NCBI RefSeq assembly: GCF_023204835.1
Contig: NZ_CP096270.1
Coordinates: 1,116,001-1,180,000 of the forward strand
Length of the DNA stretch: 64,000 nt
Direction: 5' to 3'
Source: Salinarchaeum laminariae
GTDB taxonomy: Archaea > Halobacteriota > Halobacteria > Halobacteriales > Salinarchaeaceae
Notes under the pieces: model-generated
What the model saw: only the letters and a program-made list of their open reading frames with translations
Database searches by the model: none
What the model was told of the DNA's origin: nothing
In this document: in pieces, positions 17,617 through 26,913 of the stretch
Layout of the letters: every line of letters starts with the position of its first letter
Position numbering within the stretch: the first letter of the stretch is position 1
Made by a program: the position numbers and the translations under genes

Positions 17617-19704
17617 ATGAAGCGCTTTGCCAAGCGGATTTTACAAACAGCCTTCACGATCTGGGCAGTTATCACGATTTCCTTCGTACTAATCCGACAG
17701 CTCCCCGGTGGACCAGTGTCGTACCTCCGGGCGCAGTTTGCACAGATGGGACGTGATCCGGAGGCCGCCAACCAGCTGGCAGAAGCGTACTTCGGTACGA
17801 AGTTCGATGAACCGTTGTGGCAACAGTACATCGACTACTGGGCCAATCTGTTACAGGGAGATATGGGGAGATCGGTGCACCGTCAGGAGCCAGTTGCCGA
17901 TCTGCTGTTAAACGCTATGCCGTGGACGCTGCTGGTCATGTCGATCGCGATTATATTCACGTATGTGATCGGTATTTTACTCGGCGCAGCTATGGCATAC
18001 CGGGAGAAGTCCATGTTCGACTCAGTGGGCACGATCGTGTCGATCACGCTCAACTCCGTTCCGTACTACGTGGCCGCGATAGCATTTCTCTTCGTCTTCG
18101 GATACCGCTACAGCCTATTTCCGACCCGTGGGACCCACAGCGTTCCGCCGGGACTTGATCCCACGTTCGTCGTAAACATCCTCTGGTACGCCACACTCCC
18201 GGCGCTGTCGATTGTCCTGACCGCGGTTGGCGGTGTCGCAATTCGGATGCGCGGTAACAGCGTTAGCATTCTCGGCGAGGATTATCTCCGCGTTGCCAGA
18301 CTCCGCGGCCTATCGAGCAACCGCATTTCCTCGCGATACGTCGTCTGGAACTCCGTGCTACCGATGTACACGCAGTTGATGATCTCGATCGGGTTCATGT
18401 TCGGCGGTGCGGTGATCCTGGAACGCATCTTCCTCTACAAGGGTCTGGGATACTTCATGTTCCAGGGGATCACCTCGCGCGACTACCCGTTGATGATGGG
18501 GGCTTTCGTGCTCATCACCGTCGCAGTCACGTTGACCATCCTCATTGCAGACCTGACATACGGCTGGATTGACCCACGAGCGACTACGTCCGATGAGACC
18601 CACGCCTCACTCTCGTTGCGTAAGTTGATCCCAAACTTCACTCGGTGGGTTCGCGGACTCAGGACGTCAACTGACGATGGAAGGTCCGAAGTCGACCATT
18701 CCGACGTGGAAAACGACGCTCAATCTGTCTTCAAAGTTGAGACGTCTGACGACACGGTGAAGTATAGCTTGGTAGATCGACTCAGCACCGAAGGTCGTGC
18801 GATGGTTAGCACGCTCCTGAGCGACTGGCGCGCACGGGTTGGGCTTGGGATTATCGGGATCTATCTGCTGTTTGGGACGGTCGGGCTTTGGTTCATTTCT
18901 GAACCAACTGTCGGGGGGCCGCGCAGGCTTCAACCGTTCCAGAACATGAACTACGTGCTCGGCACGAATTCGCAGGGAGAGAGCATGCTTGGATTGCTCG
19001 TGTACTCCATCCCGCCGATGTTCAAGATGATTCTCGCCGGGACGCTGTTTACGACAGTTCTGGCGACTATAGTTGGCACTCTCTCGGGATACGCCGGCGG
19101 TGCCATCGACCGGTCGCTGATGACGCTCTCGGACGTGATGATCGCGCTGCCGGGGCTTCCACTGCTGATCGTTCTCGCAGCCGTGTTCAAACCGGAGAGC
19201 CCCTACATGATTGGCCTGATCCTATCGGTCCCAACCTGGGCTGGCCTTGCCCGGACCATCCGGTCAGAGGTACTGTCGTTGCGAGACATCGAGTACGTCG
19301 AATCCAGTCGCGTGATGGGGCTCTCTTCGCCGTCGATCATTTGGCGCGATATCCTGCCGAACCTGATGTCCTACATCACAGTTAACATCGCCTACAACGC
19401 TCGCGGGATCATCTTCAGTTCGGTAGCGCTGTACTTCCTGGGCGTCCTCCCGTACTCGAATTACAACTGGGGAGTTCTACTCAATAACGGGTATGAGAGC
19501 GGTGCCCTGTACACGCCGAGTATGTACTATCGGATCTATTTGCCGATGATCGTGATCACCGCGATCACTCTTGGCATGATCCTCCTCGCACAGGGATTAG
19601 ATAAGATCTTCAACCCGAGGATTCGCGCGCGACACAAGGGTGGGAGTGAGACAGACTCAACAGAGGCCTCCGAGGACTCTACTCCAGCAACTCCTGCGGA
19701 CTAA
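17617..19704 (+). CDS. fused DppB-DppC-type ABC permease
   Basis: A 695-residue membrane protein holding both permease halves of an oligopeptide-type importer in one chain. Residues about 1-325 are DppB-like: KRFAKRILQTAFTIWAV at the N-terminus, LPGGP, and an EAA loop around EDYLRVARLRGLSSNRI. A charged cytoplasmic linker spans about 325-395. Residues about 395-665 are DppC-like: WRARVGLGIIGIYLLF, GTNSQGESML, and a second EAA loop around IEYVESSRVMGLSSPSI. The two halves are normally separate genes. Both coupling loops look intact, so the fusion should work with the two ATPases downstream. The acidic tail after residue 670 is haloarchaeal in style. Confidence 0.9.
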   Translation: MKRFAKRILQTAFTIWAVITISFVLIRQLPGGPVSYLRAQFAQMGRDPEAANQLAEAYFGTKFDEPLWQQYIDYWANLLQGDMGRSVHRQEPVADLLLNAMPWTLLVMSIAIIFTYVIGILLGAAMAYREKSMFDSVGTIVSITLNSVPYYVAAIAFLFVFGYRYSLFPTRGTHSVPPGLDPTFVVNILWYATLPALSIVLTAVGGVAIRMRGNSVSILGEDYLRVARLRGLSSNRISSRYVVWNSVLPMYTQLMISIGFMFGGAVILERIFLYKGLGYFMFQGITSRDYPLMMGAFVLITVAVTLTILIADLTYGWIDPRATTSDETHASLSLRKLIPNFTRWVRGLRTSTDDGRSEVDHSDVENDAQSVFKVETSDDTVKYSLVDRLSTEGRAMVSTLLSDWRARVGLGIIGIYLLFGTVGLWFISEPTVGGPRRLQPFQNMNYVLGTNSQGESMLGLLVYSIPPMFKMILAGTLFTTVLATIVGTLSGYAGGAIDRSLMTLSDVMIALPGLPLLIVLAAVFKPESPYMIGLILSVPTWAGLARTIRSEVLSLRDIEYVESSRVMGLSSPSIIWRDILPNLMSYITVNIAYNARGIIFSSVALYFLGVLPYSNYNWGVLLNNGYESGALYTPSMYYRIYLPMIVITAITLGMILLAQGLDKIFNPRIRARHKGGSETDSTEASEDSTPATPAD

Positions 19705-20322
19705 CCGTCAGCGATATTCTCTTTTGAGGGCGTTTTTCGCCTTTCCCTTCGATTAGGTCGATAGCGTCCCCAGTGGAGTGTCGCCCTCAAATCTTTCAAG
19801 AAGAATATCTAAATCCCTCCACTCAGATCCGTTTACTACATCGCTGCATACGTCTGAGGAGCGGATAGCTGGCGGCGTCACAGAAAGTACCGAGCGGGGG
19901 CAACGTCTGCACCACTCTCGGGATTCTCCGATATCCGAACTGCTCTCCCCCGAGTGAACCTCACGAACATCACCGAGCTCGTCGGGGCCTATCAAAATCT
20001 CCTTCGTCCCCAGACTGCAGCCCCGGGCCGGAGGACCAGTTTGACGCTACCGAGCACCTGTTTCCCTTCTGAAGCCCTCGGTGACCTGACTGCCGAGTTG
20101 CTGCCAGACGTACGGCCCAAACACGGCTGTACGATCTTAGACGCGTCTATCGTTGCTGACCGTCTAAGCGGTGCAACGATCCGATCATTCGATGCCGATC
20201 GCTTCGTCGAGGAATATTTCGGTTGACAACCAACCCTTCCGGACGAGGAAACCCGTGCTGTGTTGGTGTTAAACAGCAAAAGTAATATATCGGTGAAGGA
20301 CGAGGAGGCATATAGTGAGATT
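19705..20322 (+). other. intergenic stretch between permease and ATPase genes
   Basis: This 600-base gap interrupts the transporter genes. It holds one possible short gene remnant (19954-20226, listed separately) and the upstream region of the ATPase gene, which includes TAATATAT near 20284-20291 and GAGGAGG near 20303-20309. The sequence before 19954 shows nothing recognisable. Confidence 0.3.
19954..20226 (+). pseudogene. possible remnant of a PIN-domain (VapC-like) protein
   Basis: A 90-codon frame ends in RPKHGCTILDASIVADRLSG followed by ATIRSFDADRFVEEYFG. That tail resembles the end of PIN-domain toxins, where a conserved Asp sits in an LDASIAA-type helix and a second in SFDAD. The N-terminal half carries no family features, and the first catalytic acid region is missing, so it is at best a truncated relic. 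The call is tentative. Confidence 0.25.
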
Positions 20323-21462
20323 ATGCCCCTAGAGCGTGAATCCGACCCAGTAGGTGGTGCAGTATCCGATCCGATCCTCGAAATCCGTGATACCACCGTC
20401 AGTTTCGACATGGAGCGTGGCGAATCTCGAGTACTCGATTCCGTTTCAATCGACATCCAGCGACAGGAGGTGTTGGGCGTCGTCGGCGAAAGCGGGAGCG
20501 GCAAATCGATGTTTGCTTCTGCGCTTCTCGACGCCGTCGTCGATCCTGGCCAACTGTCCGGCGATATTACATACCATCCGTCAACGGATGAGTCGGTTGA
20601 TTTGCTGAACGTTTCACCGGAAGAACTCAAACAACTCCGCTGGGAGGACATATCGATGGTCTTCCAGGGCGCGATGAGTTCGTTTAACCCGACGATGCAG
20701 ATACGTGGGCACTTTAAGGAGACACTGAAGGCCCACGACTACGATATCGGGGAAGGGATCGAGCGTGCCCACGAACTGCTGTCCGATCTCTACCTCGAAC
20801 CCGAGCGCGTCCTTGATGCGTACCCCCACGAACTGAGTGGTGGCATGCGACAAAGAGCACTGATCGCACTCAGTCTCGTGCTGGAACCCCGCGTGCTCGT
20901 GATGGACGAACCGACTGCAGCGCTGGACCTGCTCATGCAGCAGTCCATCATCAATCTCCTGATGGACCTGAAAGAGAAGTACAATCTCACGCTTCTGTTC
21001 ATCACTCACGACCTTCCCTTGGTTGCTGAGCTATGTAACCGGGTCGCCGTACTGTATGCATTCGACTTCGTTGAGGCCGGGCCAACCGACGAACTCATCG
21101 ATGAGGCAGGCCATCCGTATACTCGCGCGCTGTTGAACGCGACACCGAACCTGAATGCGCCGCCTGACGAGATGCAACCGATCGATGGATCAGCGCCGGA
21201 CCCCGTGGCCGTCCCGAGCGGCTGTTCCTACCACCCGCGGTGTCCCCTGGCGACGGAGGAGTGCATCGAACAGGATCCACAATACTACAGCATGAGCAGC
21301 AATCATGCCGTTGCGTGCCACCACTGGGAAGAGTCCGTCGAGGCGATTCCACTTAACCATCTGCTCACTGAGGACGACGCGGCGTCGCCGATGGAACCGA
21401 CGGCGGAATCGACCTCTGAAAATATGGGCAGTACCAACGAGGTAGCAGACAATGAGTTCTGA
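20323..21462 (+). CDS. oligopeptide-type ABC transporter ATPase (DppD/OppD-like)
   Basis: A 379-residue cytoplasmic ATPase that powers the fused permease. Walker A GESGSGKS, signature LSGGMRQR, Walker B LVMDEPTAALD and the switch His in FITHDLP are all intact. The C-terminal oligopeptide-family extension has the cysteine cluster CSYHPRCPLATEEC, known in this family to bind an iron-sulfur cluster in some members. The ATG at 20323 is preferred over upstream GTG codons (frame open to 20260) because a GAGGAGG element lies about 13 bases before it. Its 3' end overlaps the second ATPase gene by 11 bases. Confidence 0.9.
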   Translation: MPLERESDPVGGAVSDPILEIRDTTVSFDMERGESRVLDSVSIDIQRQEVLGVVGESGSGKSMFASALLDAVVDPGQLSGDITYHPSTDESVDLLNVSPEELKQLRWEDISMVFQGAMSSFNPTMQIRGHFKETLKAHDYDIGEGIERAHELLSDLYLEPERVLDAYPHELSGGMRQRALIALSLVLEPRVLVMDEPTAALDLLMQQSIINLLMDLKEKYNLTLLFITHDLPLVAELCNRVAVLYAFDFVEAGPTDELIDEAGHPYTRALLNATPNLNAPPDEMQPIDGSAPDPVAVPSGCSYHPRCPLATEECIEQDPQYYSMSSNHAVACHHWEESVEAIPLNHLLTEDDAASPMEPTAESTSENMGSTNEVADNEF

Positions 21463-22534
21463 ACCAATCATCTCGGTCGACGATGTATCGATCCACTTCG
21501 AGGAAGAGACAGGGATGCTCGATCTGTTCGAGGAACCTGACACGGTTCGGGCCGTTGACGGCGTATCGTTCGAAATCGAGGAGAATGACGTCATCGCCCT
21601 TGTAGGGGAGTCTGGCTGTGGTAAGACCACACTGGGCAAGTCCATTATTGGTCTAGAGCGCCCCACCGCAGGGAGTATCAAGTATCGGGGGCAGGATATG
21701 TGGGACGCCAAGGACTGGAAAGGCGACGTCGATATCCCGTTCAAGGAGATTCGTCGGTCGCTTCAAATCATCCACCAGGATCCTGGGAGCTCGATCAATC
21801 CTAACAAGAAGGTGATCTCTAGCCTCTCGATTCCGCTCAAGAAGCACCGGCCAAACCTCTCGCAGGAGGAGCGACAGAACCATATCTACGGGATGCTGGA
21901 AACTGTCGGAATGACGCCGCCGGACGATTACGCGGCGCGTTACCCCCATCAGCTCAGCGGCGGCGAGACCCAGCGTGTCGCGCTCGTCCGAGCGCTGCTC
22001 ATGAACCCTGACCTGATTCTTGCTGACGAGGCGATCAGCGCGCTCGACGTTTCTTTGCGCGTAGAAATGATGGATCTGTTTCTGGAACTTCAGGATGCGT
22101 TCAACACCTCCTACGTGTTCATCAGCCACGACATCTCGAACGCCCGCTACCTCGCGCAAAAGGCTGGGGGCCGTATCGCCGTCATGTACCTCGGTCAGAT
22201 CGTCGAGATTGGCCCACCCGAGCAGATTATCCACAATCCTCAGCACCCATACACGAAGGCACTCCGGTGGGCGACACCGGACCTCAATTCGACCAGCGAC
22301 AACGAGCTTCCACTGCGATCGGTGGACATCCCCGATCCGATTGACCCGCCGAGTGGCTGCCGGTTCCATACGCGCTGTCCCGAAGCTCGAGAAGCCTGCA
22401 AGGACACGAATCCTGAACTCATTTCGGCAGACGATGGCACAGATCACCAGGCCGCCTGCTACCTCTTGGACGAGAACCACGAGTACTGGAACAGCGAGCC
22501 GCTCTCGGAAGATACTCCAACGCAAACGTCGTAA
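21452..22534 (+). CDS. oligopeptide-type ABC transporter ATPase (DppF/OppF-like)
   Basis: A 360-residue partner ATPase. Walker A GESGCGKT, signature LSGGETQR, a Walker B variant LADEAISALD and switch His in FISHDI are visible, and the C-terminal cluster CRFHTRCPEAREAC parallels the upstream ATPase. The ATG overlaps the previous stop (ATGAGTTCTGA), so the two are co-translated and form the heterodimeric motor of the importer. Confidence 0.9.
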   Translation: MSSEPIISVDDVSIHFEEETGMLDLFEEPDTVRAVDGVSFEIEENDVIALVGESGCGKTTLGKSIIGLERPTAGSIKYRGQDMWDAKDWKGDVDIPFKEIRRSLQIIHQDPGSSINPNKKVISSLSIPLKKHRPNLSQEERQNHIYGMLETVGMTPPDDYAARYPHQLSGGETQRVALVRALLMNPDLILADEAISALDVSLRVEMMDLFLELQDAFNTSYVFISHDISNARYLAQKAGGRIAVMYLGQIVEIGPPEQIIHNPQHPYTKALRWATPDLNSTSDNELPLRSVDIPDPIDPPSGCRFHTRCPEAREACKDTNPELISADDGTDHQAACYLLDENHEYWNSEPLSEDTPTQTS

Positions 22535-22856
22535 CGGACTCGCTATCCGTTGCTTTCTCACTACGCCGTTGTTTACAGGACCCTTCGAACGAAAAATCGC
22601 CTGCGAAGGTGGCCTTCGAGTGTGCAGCGACCGTGCCGGGCTTCTTGCCGAACATACTGGCCCAATCCGTACAGCAATGGCGCCGTAACTCCCCAGAGTT
22701 GGCATGTCGGATGCCACTGACGCGGTATCAATGTGCGGTTCTGCCCGGTAGCCCCCACGCCGCTGTATCACCAGTCTCCAACAGAAGCGCGTCGGTGATA
22801 CGGCACAGATACCGCGGAGACGGCGAAAACTCCTAAGAGCGGTGCTGGGGACGACG
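22535..22856. other. convergent intergenic gap
   Basis: About 320 bases between the end of the ATPase gene and the convergent LarA-like gene. No gene, repeat or clear hairpin was found. Confidence 0.3.
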
Positions 22857-24206
22857 TTATTTCAGTAGTGGTGGAGCCACAAACTCCCCATCGTCGTACT
22901 CGACCGGCGACGGCTCCTCGACGACACGGAGGTCGTCCCGATTACGGGCTTCCTCCACTAGCGCCGGTGAGGCGTACAGTCGGTTGAGATGCATCGTGTC
23001 TGCCGCCCGTATCATGCGCACGGTCTCGGGATCGACGACGCCGATCGTTGACAGCGCAGCAACGACGCCGGCGCGGTCGGTTTCGACGACCGGCGGTAGC
23101 CGAACACCGCGAATCGTGCTTGCGGTGAGTGCGTTGATCAGTGTCGTCTCGGCGTCCAGTTCGGCGACGATGTCTTCGTGGATCACGTCAGCAGAGCCGA
23201 CACCCATCCCGTTGCCGTGAGTTTTTTCGGTCAATCCGCGCGTGTAGATCCGCTTGATGTCGGGATTCTCGGGGGCGGGCTCATTGATCGAGAACACCCG
23301 CCTGCCGATGACGTTCGTGTCGATACCCTGGCCGCTAATCTCCTTTCCCTGCCGGTCGAATACGACGAGGTCAAGCTCCTCGAAGGGAAGTGTCGGCATG
23401 ATGTCGTATGCAGTTTCCAGTAGCTCCGCCTCTCGGTCTAGAAAACCACTCGGGGGGACACCCTCGACGAGCGCCGTGTCGTCGTACTGGTCTTCGACGA
23501 TGGCAACCCCGCCGACGATCGGCAGCGCCTCGAGGAGTTGGTCGGTGATCTCCGGGATCATTCGCCGGAACGACCAGTCCACCGCCCACTTGTGGGCTAT
23601 TTTTGCGCCGCGTTGCTTGCCCATCCCGATGACGAGCATCTTCGAGAGTCCGCTCTCGACGGTACCGCCGAAGTCCGTGTGAGGTTTGACGCGATTGATC
23701 GGTACGATAGCGTCGGCTCCGACCGCGTTGGCGTCGGCGACGACCGGGACGTCCTTATCCGGCGTCCGTCCGACCTCGACGACGTCCATGCTCGAACGGA
23801 TCTCACAGCCAATGGCGTCTTCGGTTACCCCGAGTTCGTTCAGCATCTCCTTCTGTCCTTCACCCGTCGCACCGCCGTGACTCCCCATCGCCGGGAAGAC
23901 GAACGGATCGTATCCGGCGTCCGACACCGCTTCGACAACCCCTGCTACGATTGATGGGAGGTTTGCGATGCCTCGGCTACCGACCCCCAGGGCGACTTCA
24001 CCGCCCTCGGGGACGTCATTGAACGACAGCTCCCGGACGGAGCGCGCCGCGCTTTCGCTGGTCTCTTCGGATGGGATCGGATCGGTGTCCCAGACTTGCT
24101 CAATGATCCCCAGCTCGGGCGATGGGGGGTCGTCACACGCATCGAGTATCGTTTCCTCCGGAACCGAGAGGTGGTTTGCTGCACTCTCGGACTGTTCCGA
24201 TGGCAT
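22857..24206 (-). CDS. LarA-family (DUF2088) nickel-pincer-type racemase/epimerase
   Basis: A 449-residue protein of the lactate racemase family. Landmarks are GVGSRGIANLPSIV near residue 75, FPAMGSHGGATGEG (GSHG at 108-111, His110), RVKPHTDFGG (His176) and GLSKMLVIGMGKQRGA (Lys189). In characterised LarA, equivalent His residues do catalysis and a Lys anchors the nickel-pincer nucleotide. The family racemises lactate, but some members act on other 2-hydroxy acids. Lactate is a predicted end product of the FAH-type route encoded alongside, which makes lactate a reasonable substrate (inference). Cofactor genes larB, larC and larE are not in the window. It is divergent from the FAH gene. Confidence 0.8.
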   Translation of the reverse strand: MPSEQSESAANHLSVPEETILDACDDPPSPELGIIEQVWDTDPIPSEETSESAARSVRELSFNDVPEGGEVALGVGSRGIANLPSIVAGVVEAVSDAGYDPFVFPAMGSHGGATGEGQKEMLNELGVTEDAIGCEIRSSMDVVEVGRTPDKDVPVVADANAVGADAIVPINRVKPHTDFGGTVESGLSKMLVIGMGKQRGAKIAHKWAVDWSFRRMIPEITDQLLEALPIVGGVAIVEDQYDDTALVEGVPPSGFLDREAELLETAYDIMPTLPFEELDLVVFDRQGKEISGQGIDTNVIGRRVFSINEPAPENPDIKRIYTRGLTEKTHGNGMGVGSADVIHEDIVAELDAETTLINALTASTIRGVRLPPVVETDRAGVVAALSTIGVVDPETVRMIRAADTMHLNRLYASPALVEEARNRDDLRVVEEPSPVEYDDGEFVAPPLLK

Positions 24207-24230
24207 ATCATATCGATAGGGCAGTTACGG

Positions 24231-24236
24231 GATAAA
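24231..24236 (-). promoter_or_regulatory. TATA box of the LarA-like gene
   Basis: TTTATC on the minus strand, centred about 28 bases before the ATG at 24206; leaderless arrangement in the 111-base divergent region shared with the FAH gene. Confidence 0.45.
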
Positions 24237-24317
24237 CGTGTCTGTCGCAGTGGATCCGTTTAGTCCCGGTAGACTCTTTCTCAAGAGTTAAGGCAGGGAA
24301 TACCACTTATTGAAGTG

Positions 24318-25169
24318 ATGCAATTCGTTCGATATACCGACGGATCCGGCCCTTCGTGGGGTGTGAAGCGCGGATCGACCATCCACGCACTCTCGTCCCT
24401 CCCGGAGGGAGAGCCGAGTTTCGCCGAGCTATCGTCCCCTCGCTATCGATCAAAGTTGGAAACGCTCATTGAGCACGACTCGCTGCCGCAGATCGACGGC
24501 GATTCGATTTCGTTGCTTGCCCCAGTCCCCCAGCCGGGCAAAATCATCTGCTGTGGCCTCAACTACCGAGATCACGCCGAAGAGCAAGACGAGGAAATTC
24601 CCGAGCGACCGATGCTGTTCGGGAAGGCCGCGACGTCCGTCACTAACCCTGGCGATCCCATCGTTCACCCGGATCCTGACGGCGAGGAATTGGTCGATTA
24701 CGAGGTCGAACTCGGCGTCGTCATCGGGACGCGCTGTAAGGACGTCTCCGAGGCGGACGCCGCAGACTACATCGCCGGGTACACGGTAATCAACGACGTT
24801 AGCGGTCGAACAGCCCAGGACACTGATGGCCAGTTCTTCCGCGGGAAGAGCTACGACACGTTCGCACCGATGGGTCCGACGCTGGTCGCCGACGAGGAGT
24901 TCGACCCGAACAGCGTCGACGTCGAGATGCGCGTCGACGGCGAGGTCAAGCAGTCCTCGAACACCGACCAGTTCATCTTCGACGTCGACGAACTCGTCTC
25001 CTACATCAGTCAGTCGATGACGCTCGAGGCCGGCGACGTTATCTCGACCGGTACGCCTGGCGGTGTCGGTATCTTCCGCGACCCAGTCGACGTGCTCGAA
25101 CCGGGTCAGACGACCGAAGCCGAGATCGAAGGAATCGGAACGCTCACGAACGCTGTGGTCGGCGAGTAA
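24318..25169 (+). CDS. fumarylacetoacetate hydrolase (FAH)-family hydrolase, probable diketo acid hydrolase
   Basis: A 283-residue FAH-family enzyme. The C-terminal catalytic domain starts at GLNYRDHAEE (80-89). The metal site is visible as Glu129 and Glu131 in DYEVELGVVIG with Asp160 in TVINDVSGR, and FISTGTPGG-like TGTPGGVG lies near the end. In the oxidative 6-deoxy-sugar pathway described for L-rhamnose in Haloferax, a FAH enzyme splits 2,4-diketo-3-deoxy-rhamnonate into pyruvate and lactate; the fucose version is analogous. The adjacent LarA-like gene and the dehydratase and dehydrogenases at 37-43 kb support that role. Other FAH reactions remain possible. ATG 24318 is preferred to the GTG at 24315. 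Confidence 0.85.
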   Translation: MQFVRYTDGSGPSWGVKRGSTIHALSSLPEGEPSFAELSSPRYRSKLETLIEHDSLPQIDGDSISLLAPVPQPGKIICCGLNYRDHAEEQDEEIPERPMLFGKAATSVTNPGDPIVHPDPDGEELVDYEVELGVVIGTRCKDVSEADAADYIAGYTVINDVSGRTAQDTDGQFFRGKSYDTFAPMGPTLVADEEFDPNSVDVEMRVDGEVKQSSNTDQFIFDVDELVSYISQSMTLEAGDVISTGTPGGVGIFRDPVDVLEPGQTTEAEIEGIGTLTNAVVGE

Positions 25170-25192
25170 CGGATGCGGCGATTCGGTGCCCG

Positions 25193-26530
25193 TTAGGCCT
25201 CTGACTCGGCGGCGACCAACACAACGACGTCGTTGACGTTCGTCCCAGTCGGTCCAGTTTCTATCGTCGCGCCGATTTCGGAGAGATAGGTGCCGGCGTC
25301 GTTCGAATCGAGATGCGCCTGCGCACGTTCAACCTCTCCGTCGACGGTCGTCCCGTCGGTGATCGCTCCAGCAGCGTCGGAGTCGCCGTCCTCGCCGTCA
25401 GAGTCGACAGCGGCGACGGTGACGCCGTCTGCTTGCTCGAGCGCCGACGAGAGGGCGAACTCTTGATTCGGCCCGCCGCTGCCGCCGTCCCCTGCAATAG
25501 AGACGGTGGTTTCCCCGCCTGCCAACAACACTGCAGGCGGTTCGACCGGCGTCTCCATCACGACAGCTTCCTCGGCGATTGCGACCAGCGGCTTCGCGGC
25601 CTCACTGGCCTCGCCGCGCAGCCGTGAGGTGAGGATCAACGGCTCGTATCCGGCTGTGGCGGCAACGTCTCGTGCGGCGTCGAGTGCAACCGTGTTGTCG
25701 CCCAGAAGCGTATTTTGCGCGTGCTCGAACGCTGGGTCGTCGTGGAATGGCGTCTCTGGCAGTGCGCCGTTTCCCCCCGACTCGAGGTGTGTCAAGACTG
25801 TTTGCGGCGGGTCGAGGTCGTGCTGATCGAACACTGCGAGTGCGTCGGCGTAGGTCGTATCGTCGGGTACCGTCGGGCCGCTCCCGATCGTCGAGAGGTC
25901 ATTACCAACGACGTCGGAGAGGAGGAGGCCGACCACGGTGGCTGGCGTTGCTTCGCGAACGATCTGCCCGCCCTTGCTCGCCGACAGGTGTTTCCGGACT
26001 GCGTTGATCTCGCCGATGGGGACGCCACCCTCCAGGAGGAGCTCAGTCGTCTCGTGTAGATCCGCACGCGTCAACTCGCCTGCCGGGGCTGTGAGCAGCG
26101 CGCTCGCACCACCGGTCAGTACGAACAGGATGAGCGTCTCCTCTCCGGCCGCACGGACGAGTTCCAGTAGCTCTGCGGTCGCCGTAACGTTCCGGTCGCT
26201 GGGCAGTGGATGGTCGCCGACGGCGGTGCGGACGTGCTCGGTCTCCGTGGGCTGTTTGGTAACGACGAATCCGTCGGTGATCCGATCCCCGAGGATCGAT
26301 TCGAGGACTCGGGTGACGCCGCCTGCGGCCTTGCCGCCTCCAACGACGAGTACTGTCTCGTAAGCGTCGAGGTCGTACGGCGTCCCGCCAATGTGAAGGG
26401 AGTCTCCCTCGCGGTCGATCCCCGATCGAGCCGCGTTCTCCGGTGCGGCCGCATCGATCGCCGCTTCGATACAGTCGAGTGCGAGTTCGCGCTCGGCGCT
26501 CGTCTCGAGTTGGTCTCTGTTCGAAATCAT
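25193..26530 (-). CDS. glycerate 2-kinase (MOFRL/GckA type)
   Basis: A 445-residue kinase that turns D-glycerate plus ATP into 2-phosphoglycerate, feeding sugar- or uronate-derived glycerate into central metabolism. The N-terminal domain shows VLVVGGGKAAGG near residue 63 and LTGGASALLTAP near 135; then INAVRKHLSASKGG. The C-terminal MOFRL domain ends with DGTTVDG and PTGTNVNDVVVL. The frame stays open to 26878, but the ATG at 26530 has a TATA box 26 bases upstream and gives the normal family length. It is divergent from the first heparinase-like gene. Its exact link to the sugar pathway is unclear; hydroxypyruvate or tartronate semialdehyde routes could supply glycerate. Confidence 0.88.
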   Translation of the reverse strand: MISNRDQLETSAERELALDCIEAAIDAAAPENAARSGIDREGDSLHIGGTPYDLDAYETVLVVGGGKAAGGVTRVLESILGDRITDGFVVTKQPTETEHVRTAVGDHPLPSDRNVTATAELLELVRAAGEETLILFVLTGGASALLTAPAGELTRADLHETTELLLEGGVPIGEINAVRKHLSASKGGQIVREATPATVVGLLLSDVVGNDLSTIGSGPTVPDDTTYADALAVFDQHDLDPPQTVLTHLESGGNGALPETPFHDDPAFEHAQNTLLGDNTVALDAARDVAATAGYEPLILTSRLRGEASEAAKPLVAIAEEAVVMETPVEPPAVLLAGGETTVSIAGDGGSGGPNQEFALSSALEQADGVTVAAVDSDGEDGDSDAAGAITDGTTVDGEVERAQAHLDSNDAGTYLSEIGATIETGPTGTNVNDVVVLVAAESEA

Positions 26531-26883
26531 ACCCTGCTCTTCTACCGTTCGTTGTAAATACTCCTCGCTACAGTCGTTTCCATGGCTCGCACAACGGATA
26601 CGTCCAGCAGTGGGAACGTGCTGAGAATCTGAACGCGATCGGCCCGTCCAAGTAGTCGAACCGATCGACGATCGATCGCTCCCGTCGCTGTGACAAAGCG
26701 GGGCGGGCGATCGGGTCCAAGCGGGTAGCAGACGCCGTCCCACTCGAAACGGCGGCGAGGTAGCGGAGTTCGAGGAGCCACTGTCGACGAGGCGACGCAG
26801 AGCCGAGGGGAAGGACTCGGCATACGCACTCGTCGCCACCTCGTTTTCTCTCACTCTCGAGTACAGGCCGACGTACACGTGGG
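26531..26883. other. divergent promoter region, no gene
   Basis: The 380 bases between the glycerate kinase and the first heparinase-like gene carry the two TATA boxes listed nearby. The frame open through it on the minus strand is an upstream run-on of the kinase gene, not a separate gene. Confidence 0.4.
26552..26560 (-). promoter_or_regulatory. TATA box of the glycerate kinase gene
   Basis: TATTTACAA on the minus strand, centred 26 bases before the ATG at 26530. Confidence 0.5.
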
Positions 26884-26889
26884 TTTATA
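26884..26889 (+). promoter_or_regulatory. TATA box of heparinase-like gene 1
   Basis: TTTATA centred 27 bases before the ATG at 26914; leaderless. Confidence 0.55.
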
Positions 26890-26913
26890 CGGGCGGATTC
26901 GAGACGAGGTAGT

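Noticed and set aside
21653..22771. 372-codon minus-strand open frame opposite the second ATPase gene
   Set aside because: The ATPase on the plus strand has all ABC motifs; the antisense protein has none.
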